This document shows positions 1-5,943 of a DNA stretch of 8,695 nt, in pieces. The stretch covers positions 1 through 8,695 of the forward strand of contig NZ_CAMHRZ010000144.1 in NCBI RefSeq assembly GCF_946187255.1, written 5' to 3'. Within the stretch, counting starts at the first letter, position 1. The number at the start of each line of letters is the position of its first letter. This DNA is from an uncultured Ruminococcus sp. Lineage in GTDB: Bacteria; Bacillota; Clostridia; Oscillospirales; Ruminococcaceae. The translations under genes and the position numbers were made by a program. A model generated the notes under the pieces. It saw nothing but the letters and a program-made list of their open reading frames with translations. It searched no databases and was not told the origin of the DNA.

Positions 1-26
1 CGAGGGTTTTGCCGCGCAGAGGGGGT

Positions 27-47
27 ATGGGGGACTCCGTCCCCCAT
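27..47. other. GC-rich hairpin near left edge
   Basis: A perfect 9-bp stem (ATGGGGGAC / GTCCCCCAT) closes a 3-nt TCC loop. Only three T residues follow it on the plus strand, so it could be a weak terminator for a gene left of the window or part of an interspersed hairpin repeat. No coding sequence is recognisable in the first 110 nt. Confidence 0.45.
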
Positions 48-56
48 TTGAATATA

Positions 57-74
57 AATTATGAATTATGAATT
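57..74. repeat. Iterated 7-nt AATTATG repeat
   Basis: Two exact AATTATG units are followed by a partial AATT. The same unit occurs in the opposite orientation, as CATAATT, in four or more copies just after the stop codon at 2816-2818. Short AT iterations of this type are usually dispersed intergenic repeats; that is an inference here. Confidence 0.6.
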
Positions 75-110
75 GCAACACCCCGTTGCGTGATTGCCCA
101 TACTCAGCGG

Positions 111-139
111 TTGACCCGTCCGGGATCATGTTATATAAT
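111..139 (+). promoter_or_regulatory. Sigma-70/SigA-type promoter for the left operon
   Basis: The -35 box TTGACC (111-116) matches consensus at 5 of 6 bases. A 17-nt spacer leads to a perfect -10 TATAAT (134-139). Transcription would start near 146, giving a leader of about 65 nt before the methyltransferase ATG at 211. The spacer contains a small dyad, CCCG TC CGGG (115-124), which could be an operator but is too short to claim. A second TATAAT at 189-194 was not chosen because its start point would fall inside the Shine-Dalgarno site. Confidence 0.7.
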
Positions 140-210
140 TATATCAGTAAATATAACGCGGTATCTTTACTTTTATAAAAGAATGTGATATAATAACGGA
201 GGTGTCGGAT

Positions 211-882
211 ATGAATAAAAAATTGCTGATAAGCGCACTCACTAAATATCTCATGGGGCTGATACTCCTCGCGGTGCTTATTTTCATCCCCGCAGGTACG
301 CTGAGGTTCGCTCAGGGCTGGCTGTTTATGGCGGTGCTGTTCGTCCCCATGGCGGTGATCGGTGTCGTCCTCGCTCTCAAAAGCCCCGAACTCCTGCGCA
401 AAAGACTCAATAACAAGGAGCAGGAAAATACCCAGAAAGGCGTGTTCGCTGCCAGCCTGCTGATGTTCCTTGCGGGATTTGTGACGGCGGGTCTCAGCTT
501 CCGCTTCGGCTGGCTCGTACTGCCGAAATGGGTAAGCATTGCCGCCGCGATGGTATTCCTTATCGGATATGCCATGTATGCCGAGGTACTTCGCGAAAAT
601 GAATACCTCTCCCGCACGGTTGAAGTTCAGGATGAACAGAAAGTCATAGATACAGGTCTTTACGGCATTGTGCGCCACCCCATGTATACTTCTACCATAC
701 TCATGTTCTGCTCGGCTCCCCTGGTGCTGGGCTCGGTGATATCCTTTGTGATATTCCTGGTATATCCCGTTATCATAGCGGCAAGGATAGGCAATGAGGA
801 AAAGGTGCTTGAACAGGGGCTGAAAGGCTATACCGACTACAAGAAAAAGGTAAAGTTCAGGCTGATGCCGTTTATATGGTGA
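211..882 (+). CDS. ICMT/PEMT-family integral membrane methyltransferase
   Basis: This 223-aa membrane protein has about five hydrophobic segments (roughly residues 8-27, 37-56, 78-97, 106-126 and 162-190). The C-terminal region carries the signature of isoprenylcysteine carboxyl methyltransferase and related methyltransferases: a TGLYGIVRHPMYTS motif at 148-161 with the H-P pair at 156-157, and a later R-x3-EE segment (192-197) followed by Y-x-x-Y (207-210). These family elements form the SAM-binding pocket. Bacterial members are mostly of unknown substrate (small thiol, lipid or isoprenoid), so no reaction is assigned. The ATG at 211 is preferred because GGAGGT at 198-203 sits 7 nt upstream; the in-frame GTG at 202 overlaps that site. 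It is the first gene of a three-gene run, with 6 nt to the next. Confidence 0.85.
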   Translation: MNKKLLISALTKYLMGLILLAVLIFIPAGTLRFAQGWLFMAVLFVPMAVIGVVLALKSPELLRKRLNNKEQENTQKGVFAASLLMFLAGFVTAGLSFRFGWLVLPKWVSIAAAMVFLIGYAMYAEVLRENEYLSRTVEVQDEQKVIDTGLYGIVRHPMYTSTILMFCSAPLVLGSVISFVIFLVYPVIIAARIGNEEKVLEQGLKGYTDYKKKVKFRLMPFIW

Positions 883-888
883 ACTGAT

Positions 889-1551
889 ATGAACAAGGAA
901 TGGTCCGATCTTAACAAGGCTATGCAGCAGCTGCTGAAAAGGCGGGATACTTTCAATGAGGGCATCGCCGTACTTTTCAGACTGCGTGACGAGCTTTATA
1001 ATACAATGCTTTCTCTGCGGAAAGAACTTTCACGCGGGGACTTTGATGCCATGCCGTACCCAAAGGCTAAGGGCTATCACTGCAAGAACATCGCCTACTC
1101 ACTGTGGCATATTTTCCGCATTGAGGATATTACGGCGAATACCCTTATCGCTGACAGGGAACAGGTGTTTTTCACAGGTGACTATCAGCGCCGTATCAAC
1201 TCGCCTATCATCACCACAGGCAACGAACTTTCGGGCGACGAGATAGCCGGTTTCACGAAAGTGCTGGATATCGGAGCGCTTTACGAATACATCAGTGATG
1301 TAAAGCAAAGCACCGAGGATACCCTATTGGGTATGGATTTCGATAAGCTGAAAACAAAGATACCCACAGAACGCCGTGAAAAGCTCATATCCCTTGAAGT
1401 TGTCAGCCGAAGCGAGGACGCATTCTGGCTGGTGGACTACTGGTGCGGCAAGGATATCCGTGGGCTGATACAGATGCCGTTTTCCCGCCACCACATAATG
1501 CACACCGAAGCTATGCTGAGGATAAGGGACGGTCTGCCGCGGCGGACGTGA
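889..1551 (+). CDS. DinB-fold putative metal-dependent protein
   Basis: This is a 220-aa, mostly helical soluble protein. The segment around SLWHIFRIED (71-80) and the C-terminal SRHHIMH (199-205) match the DinB/YfiT superfamily, a four-helix bundle in which three histidines bind a divalent metal; here they would be H74, H201 and H205. Members include thiol transferases (bacillithiol, mycothiol) and many proteins of unknown role, so the substrate is left open. At 220 aa it is longer than the typical 150-170 aa, with an extra central region. The start lies 6 nt after the upstream stop and has no strong Shine-Dalgarno site, which suggests translational coupling with the methyltransferase gene. 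The family call is by motif and layout only. Confidence 0.7.
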   Translation: MNKEWSDLNKAMQQLLKRRDTFNEGIAVLFRLRDELYNTMLSLRKELSRGDFDAMPYPKAKGYHCKNIAYSLWHIFRIEDITANTLIADREQVFFTGDYQRRINSPIITTGNELSGDEIAGFTKVLDIGALYEYISDVKQSTEDTLLGMDFDKLKTKIPTERREKLISLEVVSRSEDAFWLVDYWCGKDIRGLIQMPFSRHHIMHTEAMLRIRDGLPRRT

Positions 1552-1562
1552 TATGATAATAC

Positions 1563-1578
1563 GCGGAGCATTCTCCGC
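1563..1578. other. Small hairpin before the dehydrogenase gene
   Basis: A perfect 6-bp stem (GCGGAG / CTCCGC) has a CATT loop and lies in the 64-nt gap between the DinB gene and the dehydrogenase. It lacks a proper T tract (TTTACC follows), so it is at most a weak attenuator or mRNA-processing hairpin. A 12-nt AT palindrome (AATAATATTATT, 1585-1596) follows it. Confidence 0.4.
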
Positions 1579-1615
1579 TTTACCAATAATATTATTACCG
1601 AAAGGACGATGTAAA

Positions 1616-2818
1616 ATGTCAAGAGCTTTGATAATAGGTGCAGGAGGAGTGGCAGGCGTTGTTATTCACAAGTGCTGCCAGAACAGTGAGGTATTCACCG
1701 ATATCTGTATCGCCAGCAGGACAAAGTCCAAGTGCGATAAGTTCAAGGATGAGCTTCAGGGCAAGACAAAGACCAATATCACCACCGCACAGGTGAACGC
1801 GGATAATGTTCCCGAACTGGTGGCGCTGATGAAGGAGTACAAGCCCGATATCTGTATCAACGTGGCTCTGCCTTATCAGGATCTGCATATAATGGACGCT
1901 TGTCTCGAATGCAAGGTGGACTATCTGGATACCGCCAACTACGAGCCCGAGGATACAGCGAAGTTTGAGTACAGCTGGCAGTGGGCTTACCGTGAGAGAT
2001 TTGAGAAGGCAGGTATCACCGCAGTGCTGGGTTCGGGCTTTGACCCCGGTGTAACGGGCGTATTCTGCGCTTATGCACAGAAGCATTACTTCGATGAGAT
2101 AAACTACATCGATATCCTCGACTGCAACGGCGGCGATCACGGCTATCCTTTTGCGACCAACTTCAACCCCGAGATCAACATCCGTGAGGTCAGCGCAAAG
2201 GGCAGCTACATCCAGGACGGCAAGTGGGTAGAGACTGAGCCGATGGAGATCAAGAGGGTATACAACTTCGACCAGGTGGGCGAAAAGGATATGTATCTGC
2301 TCCACCATGAGGAGCTGGAATCCCTGGCGCTGAATATCAGGGGCATCAAGAGGATACGTTTCTTCATGACCTTTGGTCAGAGCTATCTGACACATCTGAA
2401 ATGTCTTGAAAATGTTGGTATGACTTCCATCGAGCCTATCATGTATGAGGGCAGGGAGATAGTACCTCTGCAGTTCCTGAAGGCTGTACTGCCCGACCCT
2501 GCAAGTCTTGGACCGAGGACAAAGGGCAAGACGAACATCGGATGCATATTCCAAGGCAAGAAGGACGGCAAGGACAAGACCTACTATGTATACAACGTAT
2601 GCGATCATCAGGAGTGCTACAAGGAAGTCGGCTCACAGGCTATATCCTACACCACGGGCGTACCTGCTATGATAGGCGCAATGATGGTGCTGACGGGCAA
2701 GTGGAAGAAACCGGGCGTATACAATGTAGAGGAATTTGATCCCGATCCGTTCATGGAAGCACTGAACAAGTGGGGACTGCCCTGGACGGAGAACTTCTCG
2801 CCTGTCCTTGTTGATTAA
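1616..2818 (+). CDS. Carboxynorspermidine/carboxyspermidine dehydrogenase
   Basis: This 400-aa protein of the saccharopine dehydrogenase-like superfamily is of normal length for the family. The N-terminus has a Rossmann dinucleotide-binding motif GAGGVAG (8-14). Later conserved-looking stretches include LGSGFDPGVTGVF (138-150), NGGDHGYPFATNFNPE (171-186) and YTTGVPAMIGAMM (345-357), as in carboxynorspermidine synthases. The known reaction condenses L-aspartate-beta-semialdehyde with putrescine or diaminopropane using NADPH, giving carboxyspermidine or carboxynorspermidine, which NspC then decarboxylates. This is the alternative spermidine route common in gut bacteria. The ATG at 1616 has AAAGGA about 9 nt upstream, and the Rossmann motif begins at the usual distance; the in-frame ATG at 1553 would add 21 unlikely residues. 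No nspC is present in the window. Saccharopine dehydrogenase is the main alternative label. Confidence 0.87.
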   Translation: MSRALIIGAGGVAGVVIHKCCQNSEVFTDICIASRTKSKCDKFKDELQGKTKTNITTAQVNADNVPELVALMKEYKPDICINVALPYQDLHIMDACLECKVDYLDTANYEPEDTAKFEYSWQWAYRERFEKAGITAVLGSGFDPGVTGVFCAYAQKHYFDEINYIDILDCNGGDHGYPFATNFNPEINIREVSAKGSYIQDGKWVETEPMEIKRVYNFDQVGEKDMYLLHHEELESLALNIRGIKRIRFFMTFGQSYLTHLKCLENVGMTSIEPIMYEGREIVPLQFLKAVLPDPASLGPRTKGKTNIGCIFQGKKDGKDKTYYVYNVCDHQECYKEVGSQAISYTTGVPAMIGAMMVLTGKWKKPGVYNVEEFDPDPFMEALNKWGLPWTENFSPVLVD

Positions 2819-2848
2819 TTCATAATTCATAATTCATAATTCATAATT
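2817..2848. repeat. Iterated 7-nt CATAATT repeat abutting a stop codon
   Basis: Four exact CATAATT units (2821-2848) are preceded by AATT, and the array starts inside the TAA stop of the dehydrogenase gene. It is the reverse complement of the unit at 57-74. No terminator with a T tract follows the gene, so where this transcript ends is unclear. Confidence 0.7.
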
Positions 2849-2953
2849 ATTGGCATTCGCGGATGCTGGTGCTGTGGCGGGTAGTTTGCAGACGTAAAGA
2901 CGTAGCTGTGAACTCGGTTTCTGTGTAAACTGCCAAGGAGTGGAGCTTTGGGT

Positions 2954-2975
2954 CAAGCCTTTCGCGAAAGGCTTG
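2954..2975. repeat. 22-nt perfect palindrome
   Basis: The sequence is self-complementary over 22 nt, with the core TTTCGCGAAA at its centre. A second stem (TTGAGGC, AGA loop, GCCTCAA) follows 6 nt later. No T tract adjoins it, so it is not an intrinsic terminator. It resembles a REP-like intergenic hairpin. Confidence 0.6.
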
Positions 2976-3199
2976 CGGAGTTTGAGGCAGAGCCTCAATC
3001 ACCGAAGTGCAATCCAAAATGCACAGCAAACGATAAGAGCGAAACAGGGCACGTTCGACAAGCCCGACAAACAACAGCTACAAAACAGCGCGGGCGGTCA
3101 CAGAGAGTGAGCGTCTGCGAAAGAAAAGCTCCGCACATATTTATTGTGTGTTCCCCCGCCCGCGCCGATATCAACGGCGTAAGCTCGTTGATATCTCGA

Positions 3200-3356
3200 C
3201 CCGAGGAACGAGGGGCGACCCTCCCGCAGTACGCTGTGAGAGTACGGCGGACTATGAGAGTAAAGCCGACCCGACACAGCGTTCGCTCATTCCCCGCGCA
3301 CTGCCCGAGGAACGAGGGGCGACCCTCCCGCAGTACGCTGTGAGAGTACGGCAGAC
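3200..3356. repeat. Two direct copies of a ~53-nt structured repeat
   Basis: Copy 1 (3200-3252) and copy 2 (3304-3356) match over 53 nt except at one position (G3249 versus A3353), with a spacing of 104 nt. Each contains GAGGG-GCGA-CCCTC, a 5-bp hairpin with a GNRA tetraloop, followed by a CCGC-A-GTAC / GTAC-G-GCGG stem that is complete only in copy 1. Confidence 0.8.
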
Positions 3357-3386
3357 AAGGGCTGACAAGAGAAAATACATAATATT

Positions 3387-3411
3387 ATCGGGCGGCGGTT
3401 TGCCGCCCGAT
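3387..3411. other. 10-bp GC-rich hairpin upstream of the hydrolase operon
   Basis: ATCGGGCGGC and GCCGCCCGAT pair perfectly around a GGTTT loop, about 60 nt before the hydrolase start. No T run follows on either strand, so it is not a standard terminator. A further dyad, GCTGAGA-GA-TCTCAGC, lies at 3423-3438. They may shape the leader of the downstream operon. Nearby promoter boxes (CTGACA at 3362, TATTAT at 3383) have only a 15-nt spacer and are weak. Confidence 0.5.
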
Positions 3412-3473
3412 GATCGTAAATGGCTGAGAGATCTCAGCGGTGAAATGAGATAAAGACAAACGGAGGAACAACA

Positions 3474-4268
3474 ATGACATTTGAAACACTGGGAAATAAA
3501 GAGAACCCCGCAGTGCTGCTTATACACGGAATGCTGTGTACAGGTGATGACTGCAAAGGCTTCGGCAAATATCTGGCAGATGAATACTATGTCATCATGC
3601 CCACGCTGGATGGTCACGGAAACGACAGCACCGACCTGCTTTCCGCCGATGAAGAAGCGGACAGGATGCTTGCATATCTCCGTGAGAATGATATAGAAAA
3701 GCTGGAACTCATTCAGGGCAGTTCAATGGGCGCGGAAGTGGCGCTGGCGGTCTACCATAAGCTGAACTCAAACGGCGTGTATGTCCGCAGGTGCTTTTTT
3801 GACGGCGGACCTTTCTTTGATTTCAACCCCGCATTCAGAAAGTTCATGTACCTGAAATTCAAGAGCCTTGTGAACTGCTTCGATACCGACGACCGCGAGG
3901 AAGCCTGTAACAGGATGATGAACAGCGGCATGATGAAGTTCGTGGCAAAGGGCAGGGCGGCTGACTATGAGCCGATGATACGTTCCATGACTGCAAAGCG
4001 GAGAAGTTTTTCGGATAGTACCGTGCGCGGGATGGTGAAGATATGCTACAACTGCAAGCTGCCCCATTTCACCGAGGGCGAACAGCGCAGGATGATATTC
4101 TTCCACTCCAACGAGGAACCCGCAGTAAGATCCCGAGGGCGGCTGATGAGGGCTTATCCGCTGGCTGTGTACCGCGGTATAAACGGCTATGCACACTGCG
4201 GCTTGCAGGTGAAGAAGCCCAAGGCTTACGCACAGCTGCTCAAAAGGGCTGTAAAAGAGAGCCTGTAA
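3474..4268 (+). CDS. Alpha/beta-hydrolase fold protein
   Basis: This is a 264-aa soluble hydrolase. The N-terminal strand VLLIHGM (14-20) carries the HG oxyanion motif. The nucleophile elbow GSSMG (82-86) places the catalytic serine at 84, and GYAHCG (239-244) supplies a likely catalytic histidine at 241. The acid is less clear; E214 or E215 in HSNEEPAVRS is in the usual place before the histidine. Substrate class (esterase, lipase-like or thioesterase) cannot be told from sequence. GGAGG at 3462-3466 lies 7 nt before the ATG. It is the first gene of a probable operon with the SUKH gene (31-nt gap) and nth; these neighbours do not suggest a substrate. Confidence 0.82.
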   Translation: MTFETLGNKENPAVLLIHGMLCTGDDCKGFGKYLADEYYVIMPTLDGHGNDSTDLLSADEEADRMLAYLRENDIEKLELIQGSSMGAEVALAVYHKLNSNGVYVRRCFFDGGPFFDFNPAFRKFMYLKFKSLVNCFDTDDREEACNRMMNSGMMKFVAKGRAADYEPMIRSMTAKRRSFSDSTVRGMVKICYNCKLPHFTEGEQRRMIFFHSNEEPAVRSRGRLMRAYPLAVYRGINGYAHCGLQVKKPKAYAQLLKRAVKESL

Positions 4269-4299
4269 CAGAGTAAAATAACGGACAGGAGGCAAATTT

Positions 4300-4899
4300 A
4301 TGACACTGGAAGAACTGGAAAAACAGCAGGAAGTCCGCTTCCCGCAGGCGTTCCACAGGATATACGACACGGGTGCCATGAACTGGCTGGAGCTCACTCA
4401 GGCGGAGCTGAAACCGCGTATTCAGGAGTATATCAGCGACAGCAAGGCGTTCCTTATGTTGAACTGTCTCTGCGAGATGTACCTGTTTGAAGAGGTGCAG
4501 AAGGCGGCGGAAGAACTGGCGGAGCTGGCTTCGTGGAAGGAGCAGGACAAGAAGGTCAGGATAAAGGACGGCGTGCGCATAGTTCCTTTCGGACGCAGCG
4601 GCGGCGGGGATATCTTCTGCCTGCTGTACACACAGGAAAACGCCGAGCCTGCTGTGATACTCTACCCTCATGACAGCTACGAAGCGCCGACCATTGAGGG
4701 ACATGACTTCGACGAGTTCGTGTACATACAGATGCTGACTGCGGCTGAAAACGAGGAGGACGTGGAGGGGGAGCACTTCCTGGAGAATATAAAGTTCCTC
4801 AGCGACAAGTACCGTCCGCTGGTGGAGGGGAAGTCTGCCGATGAACTGACGGATGACCTGTATGCCCTGGTCACGGAGCACGCCGATATATGGGAGTAG
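4300..4899 (+). CDS. SUKH (SMI1/KNR4) domain protein
   Basis: This is a 199-aa acidic, soluble protein. Two hallmarks of the SUKH superfamily are visible: an N-terminal FPQAFHRIYDTGAMNW stretch (14-29) and the central IVPFGRSGGGDIFCLL core (94-109). SUKH proteins are often immunity proteins against polymorphic or contact-dependent toxins, and some act as general binding modules. No toxin, Rhs or WXG gene lies nearby, so an immunity role here is only a possibility. AGGAGG at 4287-4292 sits 7 nt before the start. The last codons (W-E-stop) contain the GGGAG ribosome site of the nth gene, which begins 4 nt later, so the two are probably translationally coupled. Confidence 0.78.
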   Translation: MTLEELEKQQEVRFPQAFHRIYDTGAMNWLELTQAELKPRIQEYISDSKAFLMLNCLCEMYLFEEVQKAAEELAELASWKEQDKKVRIKDGVRIVPFGRSGGGDIFCLLYTQENAEPAVILYPHDSYEAPTIEGHDFDEFVYIQMLTAAENEEDVEGEHFLENIKFLSDKYRPLVEGKSADELTDDLYALVTEHADIWE

Positions 4900-4903
4900 A
4901 TAT

Positions 4904-5542
4904 ATGACCCTGAGACAGAAAAAGGAACTGGCGGTACGGGTGATAGGGCTGCTGGAAAAGCAGTACCCCGACGCAAAATGCTCGCTGGTATACTCACAGC
5001 CCCACGAACTGCTGATAGCCACAAGGCTCTCGGCGCAGTGTACCGATGCGCGGGTGAATATCGTGACAAAAGAGCTTTTTGCAAGGTTTCACAGCGTGAA
5101 CGAGTTCGCTGACGCGGATATCTCGGAGATAGAGGATATCATCAAGCCCTGCGGACTTTACAAGACCAAAGCGAAATCCATCAAGGAGATGTGCATACAG
5201 CTTCGGGACGAATACGGCGGCAGTCTGCCGGATACGCTGGAAAAGCTGACGAAACTCAGCGGCATAGGGCGAAAGACCGCGAACCTCATCATGGGGGATA
5301 TCTACGGCAAGCCCGCCGTGGTGACGGACACCCACTGCATACGCATAACGGGCAGGCTGGGGCTGGTGAAAAGCAAGGAGCCCGCAAAGGTGGAGCAGGA
5401 GCTGTGGAAGATACTCCCGCCCGATAAGAGCAATGACTTCTGCCACAGGCTGGTGCTTTTCGGCAGAGAATATTGCACCGCCCGCAGTCCGAAGTGCAAG
5501 GACTGCCCGCTGGCAGGGGAGTGTGTCTCAAAAGCTGAATAA
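4904..5542 (+). CDS. nth: Endonuclease III (DNA glycosylase/AP lyase)
   Basis: At 212 aa this is almost the same length as E. coli Nth (211). The helix-hairpin-helix is LSGIGRKTAN (118-127), with catalytic lysine K124. The catalytic aspartate is D142 in VVTDTHCIR, 18 residues on as in E. coli (K120/D138). The C-terminal iron-sulfur loop is C191-x6-C198-x2-C201-x5-C207, the canonical [4Fe-4S] spacing. The enzyme removes oxidised pyrimidines and cleaves the abasic site in base excision repair. The ATG at 4904 is chosen over the in-frame ATG at 4853 because GGGAG (4892-4896) is 7 nt upstream and the protein then aligns with the E. coli length. The gene is last in its operon, followed by an intrinsic terminator. 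Confidence 0.96.
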   Translation: MTLRQKKELAVRVIGLLEKQYPDAKCSLVYSQPHELLIATRLSAQCTDARVNIVTKELFARFHSVNEFADADISEIEDIIKPCGLYKTKAKSIKEMCIQLRDEYGGSLPDTLEKLTKLSGIGRKTANLIMGDIYGKPAVVTDTHCIRITGRLGLVKSKEPAKVEQELWKILPPDKSNDFCHRLVLFGREYCTARSPKCKDCPLAGECVSKAE

Positions 5543-5564
5543 TACGCATATTTCTGTGCATGAT

Positions 5565-5593
5565 AATACCGGGGGAGACCTCGGTATTTTTTT
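5565..5593 (+). terminator. Intrinsic terminator after nth
   Basis: AATACCG pairs with CGGTATT, extended inward by a G-T and two G-C pairs around a GAGA tetraloop. A run of seven T residues (5587-5593) follows. It ends the hydrolase-SUKH-nth unit, 22 nt after the nth stop. Confidence 0.88.
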
Positions 5594-5612
5594 ATGAACG
5601 GAGTGGCAGTTT

Positions 5613-5885
5613 ATGGAAACTAACAGGGAACTTACGGAGCTTTTGGGCAGGGACAGGGAGAGCAGGGAGTTTTTCGCCTCGCTGACACAGGGACTGCGCA
5701 GGCGGCTGATGGCGCGGGATGCGGATGATTTCAAGGCACTTCACCGTGCTGTGCGCGAATGCGGCGGGCAGACCTTTGCGGCAAAAAGCGCGTCAGACGG
5801 GCAAGTCGTATCGGCGGATGAATGTACGGGCGCATACCCTCGCGGCGGAGTATCGGCAAAGCGCTTTTCGGCGGCGGACTGCTGA
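5613..5885 (+). CDS. Small hypothetical protein, C-terminal part doubtful
   Basis: This is a 90-aa ORF with GGAG (5600-5603) 9 nt before the ATG. Residues 1-52 look like a genuine charged helical protein, with an ELLGRD-ES-REFFASL pattern that resembles short uncharacterised clostridial proteins. From about residue 53 (QTFAAKSASDGQ onward) the composition changes to Ser/Ala/Gly-rich sequence with no clear secondary structure. The matching DNA (about 5770-5900) contains an inverted AAAAGCGC / GCGCTTTT pair and GGCGG clusters typical of interspersed repeats. The tail may therefore be read-through into a repeat after loss of the original stop. No clear promoter follows the nth terminator, so expression may depend on read-through. 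Function unknown. Confidence 0.5.
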   Translation: METNRELTELLGRDRESREFFASLTQGLRRRLMARDADDFKALHRAVRECGGQTFAAKSASDGQVVSADECTGAYPRGGVSAKRFSAADC

Positions 5886-5916
5886 GGGAAAATTATCGTT
5901 TGCCGCGATACAAAGA

Positions 5917-5941
5917 AAAAGGCGGGGTCAGCCCGCCTTTT
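5917..5941. terminator. Bidirectional terminator between convergent genes
   Basis: A perfect 10-bp stem (AAAAGGCGGG / CCCGCCTTTT) closes a GTCAG loop. T residues follow on the plus strand (TTTTGCTT) and a longer run on the minus strand (TTTTTCTTTG). It serves the small plus-strand ORF and the minus-strand lipoprotein gene, whose stop is 2 nt away. Confidence 0.88.
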
Positions 5942-5943
5942 GC

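Larger units (their letters stand above)
2849..3411. other. Hairpin-dense intergenic region without a credible gene
   Basis: Perfect or wobble-paired stems found by reading are as follows: 2880-2889 with 2925-2934 (10 bp, two G-T pairs); 2954-2975 (22-nt perfect palindrome); 2982-2988 with 2992-2998 (7 bp, AGA loop); 3007-3011 with 3020-3024; 3088-3097 with 3156-3165 (10 bp enclosing 58 nt); 3167-3176 with 3186-3195 (10 bp, 9-nt loop); two GNRA hairpins at 3210-3223 and 3314-3327; and 3387-3396 with 3402-3411 (10 bp). The ORFs on both strands here read through these palindromes and look like no protein family. The region is either a composite of interspersed repeats, as is common in Ruminococcus-type genomes, or a structured RNA. 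Sequence alone does not decide between them. Confidence 0.55.

Noticed and set aside
166..194. Second promoter-like pair TTTACT / TATAAT with TGA before the -10
   Set aside because: The start point would be near 201, inside the Shine-Dalgarno site of the gene. The TTGACC/TATAAT pair at 111-139 is better and gives a normal leader.
1619..2608. Long minus-strand ORF of 329 codons
   Set aside because: It is antisense to the well-supported dehydrogenase gene, with no ribosome site or family resemblance. It is a shadow of the codon bias.
2948..3343. 131-codon plus-strand ORF starting with TTG, with AAGGAG 7 nt upstream
   Set aside because: It runs through a 22-nt palindrome, several hairpins and both copies of the direct repeat. 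Its product is a Gln/Arg/Thr-rich string with no fold-like pattern. The opposite strand is also partly open, as expected of repeat DNA.
3200..3356. CRISPR array
   Set aside because: There are only two copies, the repeat is too long at about 53 nt, and no cas genes are present.
2849..3411. Known structured RNAs (RNase P RNA, tmRNA, SRP RNA, tRNA)
   Set aside because: The conserved core sequences of these RNAs were looked for and not found. GNRA hairpins alone are not diagnostic.
3423..3438. CTGAGA box recalling a TPP riboswitch
   Set aside because: Only the short CTGAGA element is present, inside a simple dyad. The other conserved TPP elements are absent and the downstream genes are not thiamine genes.
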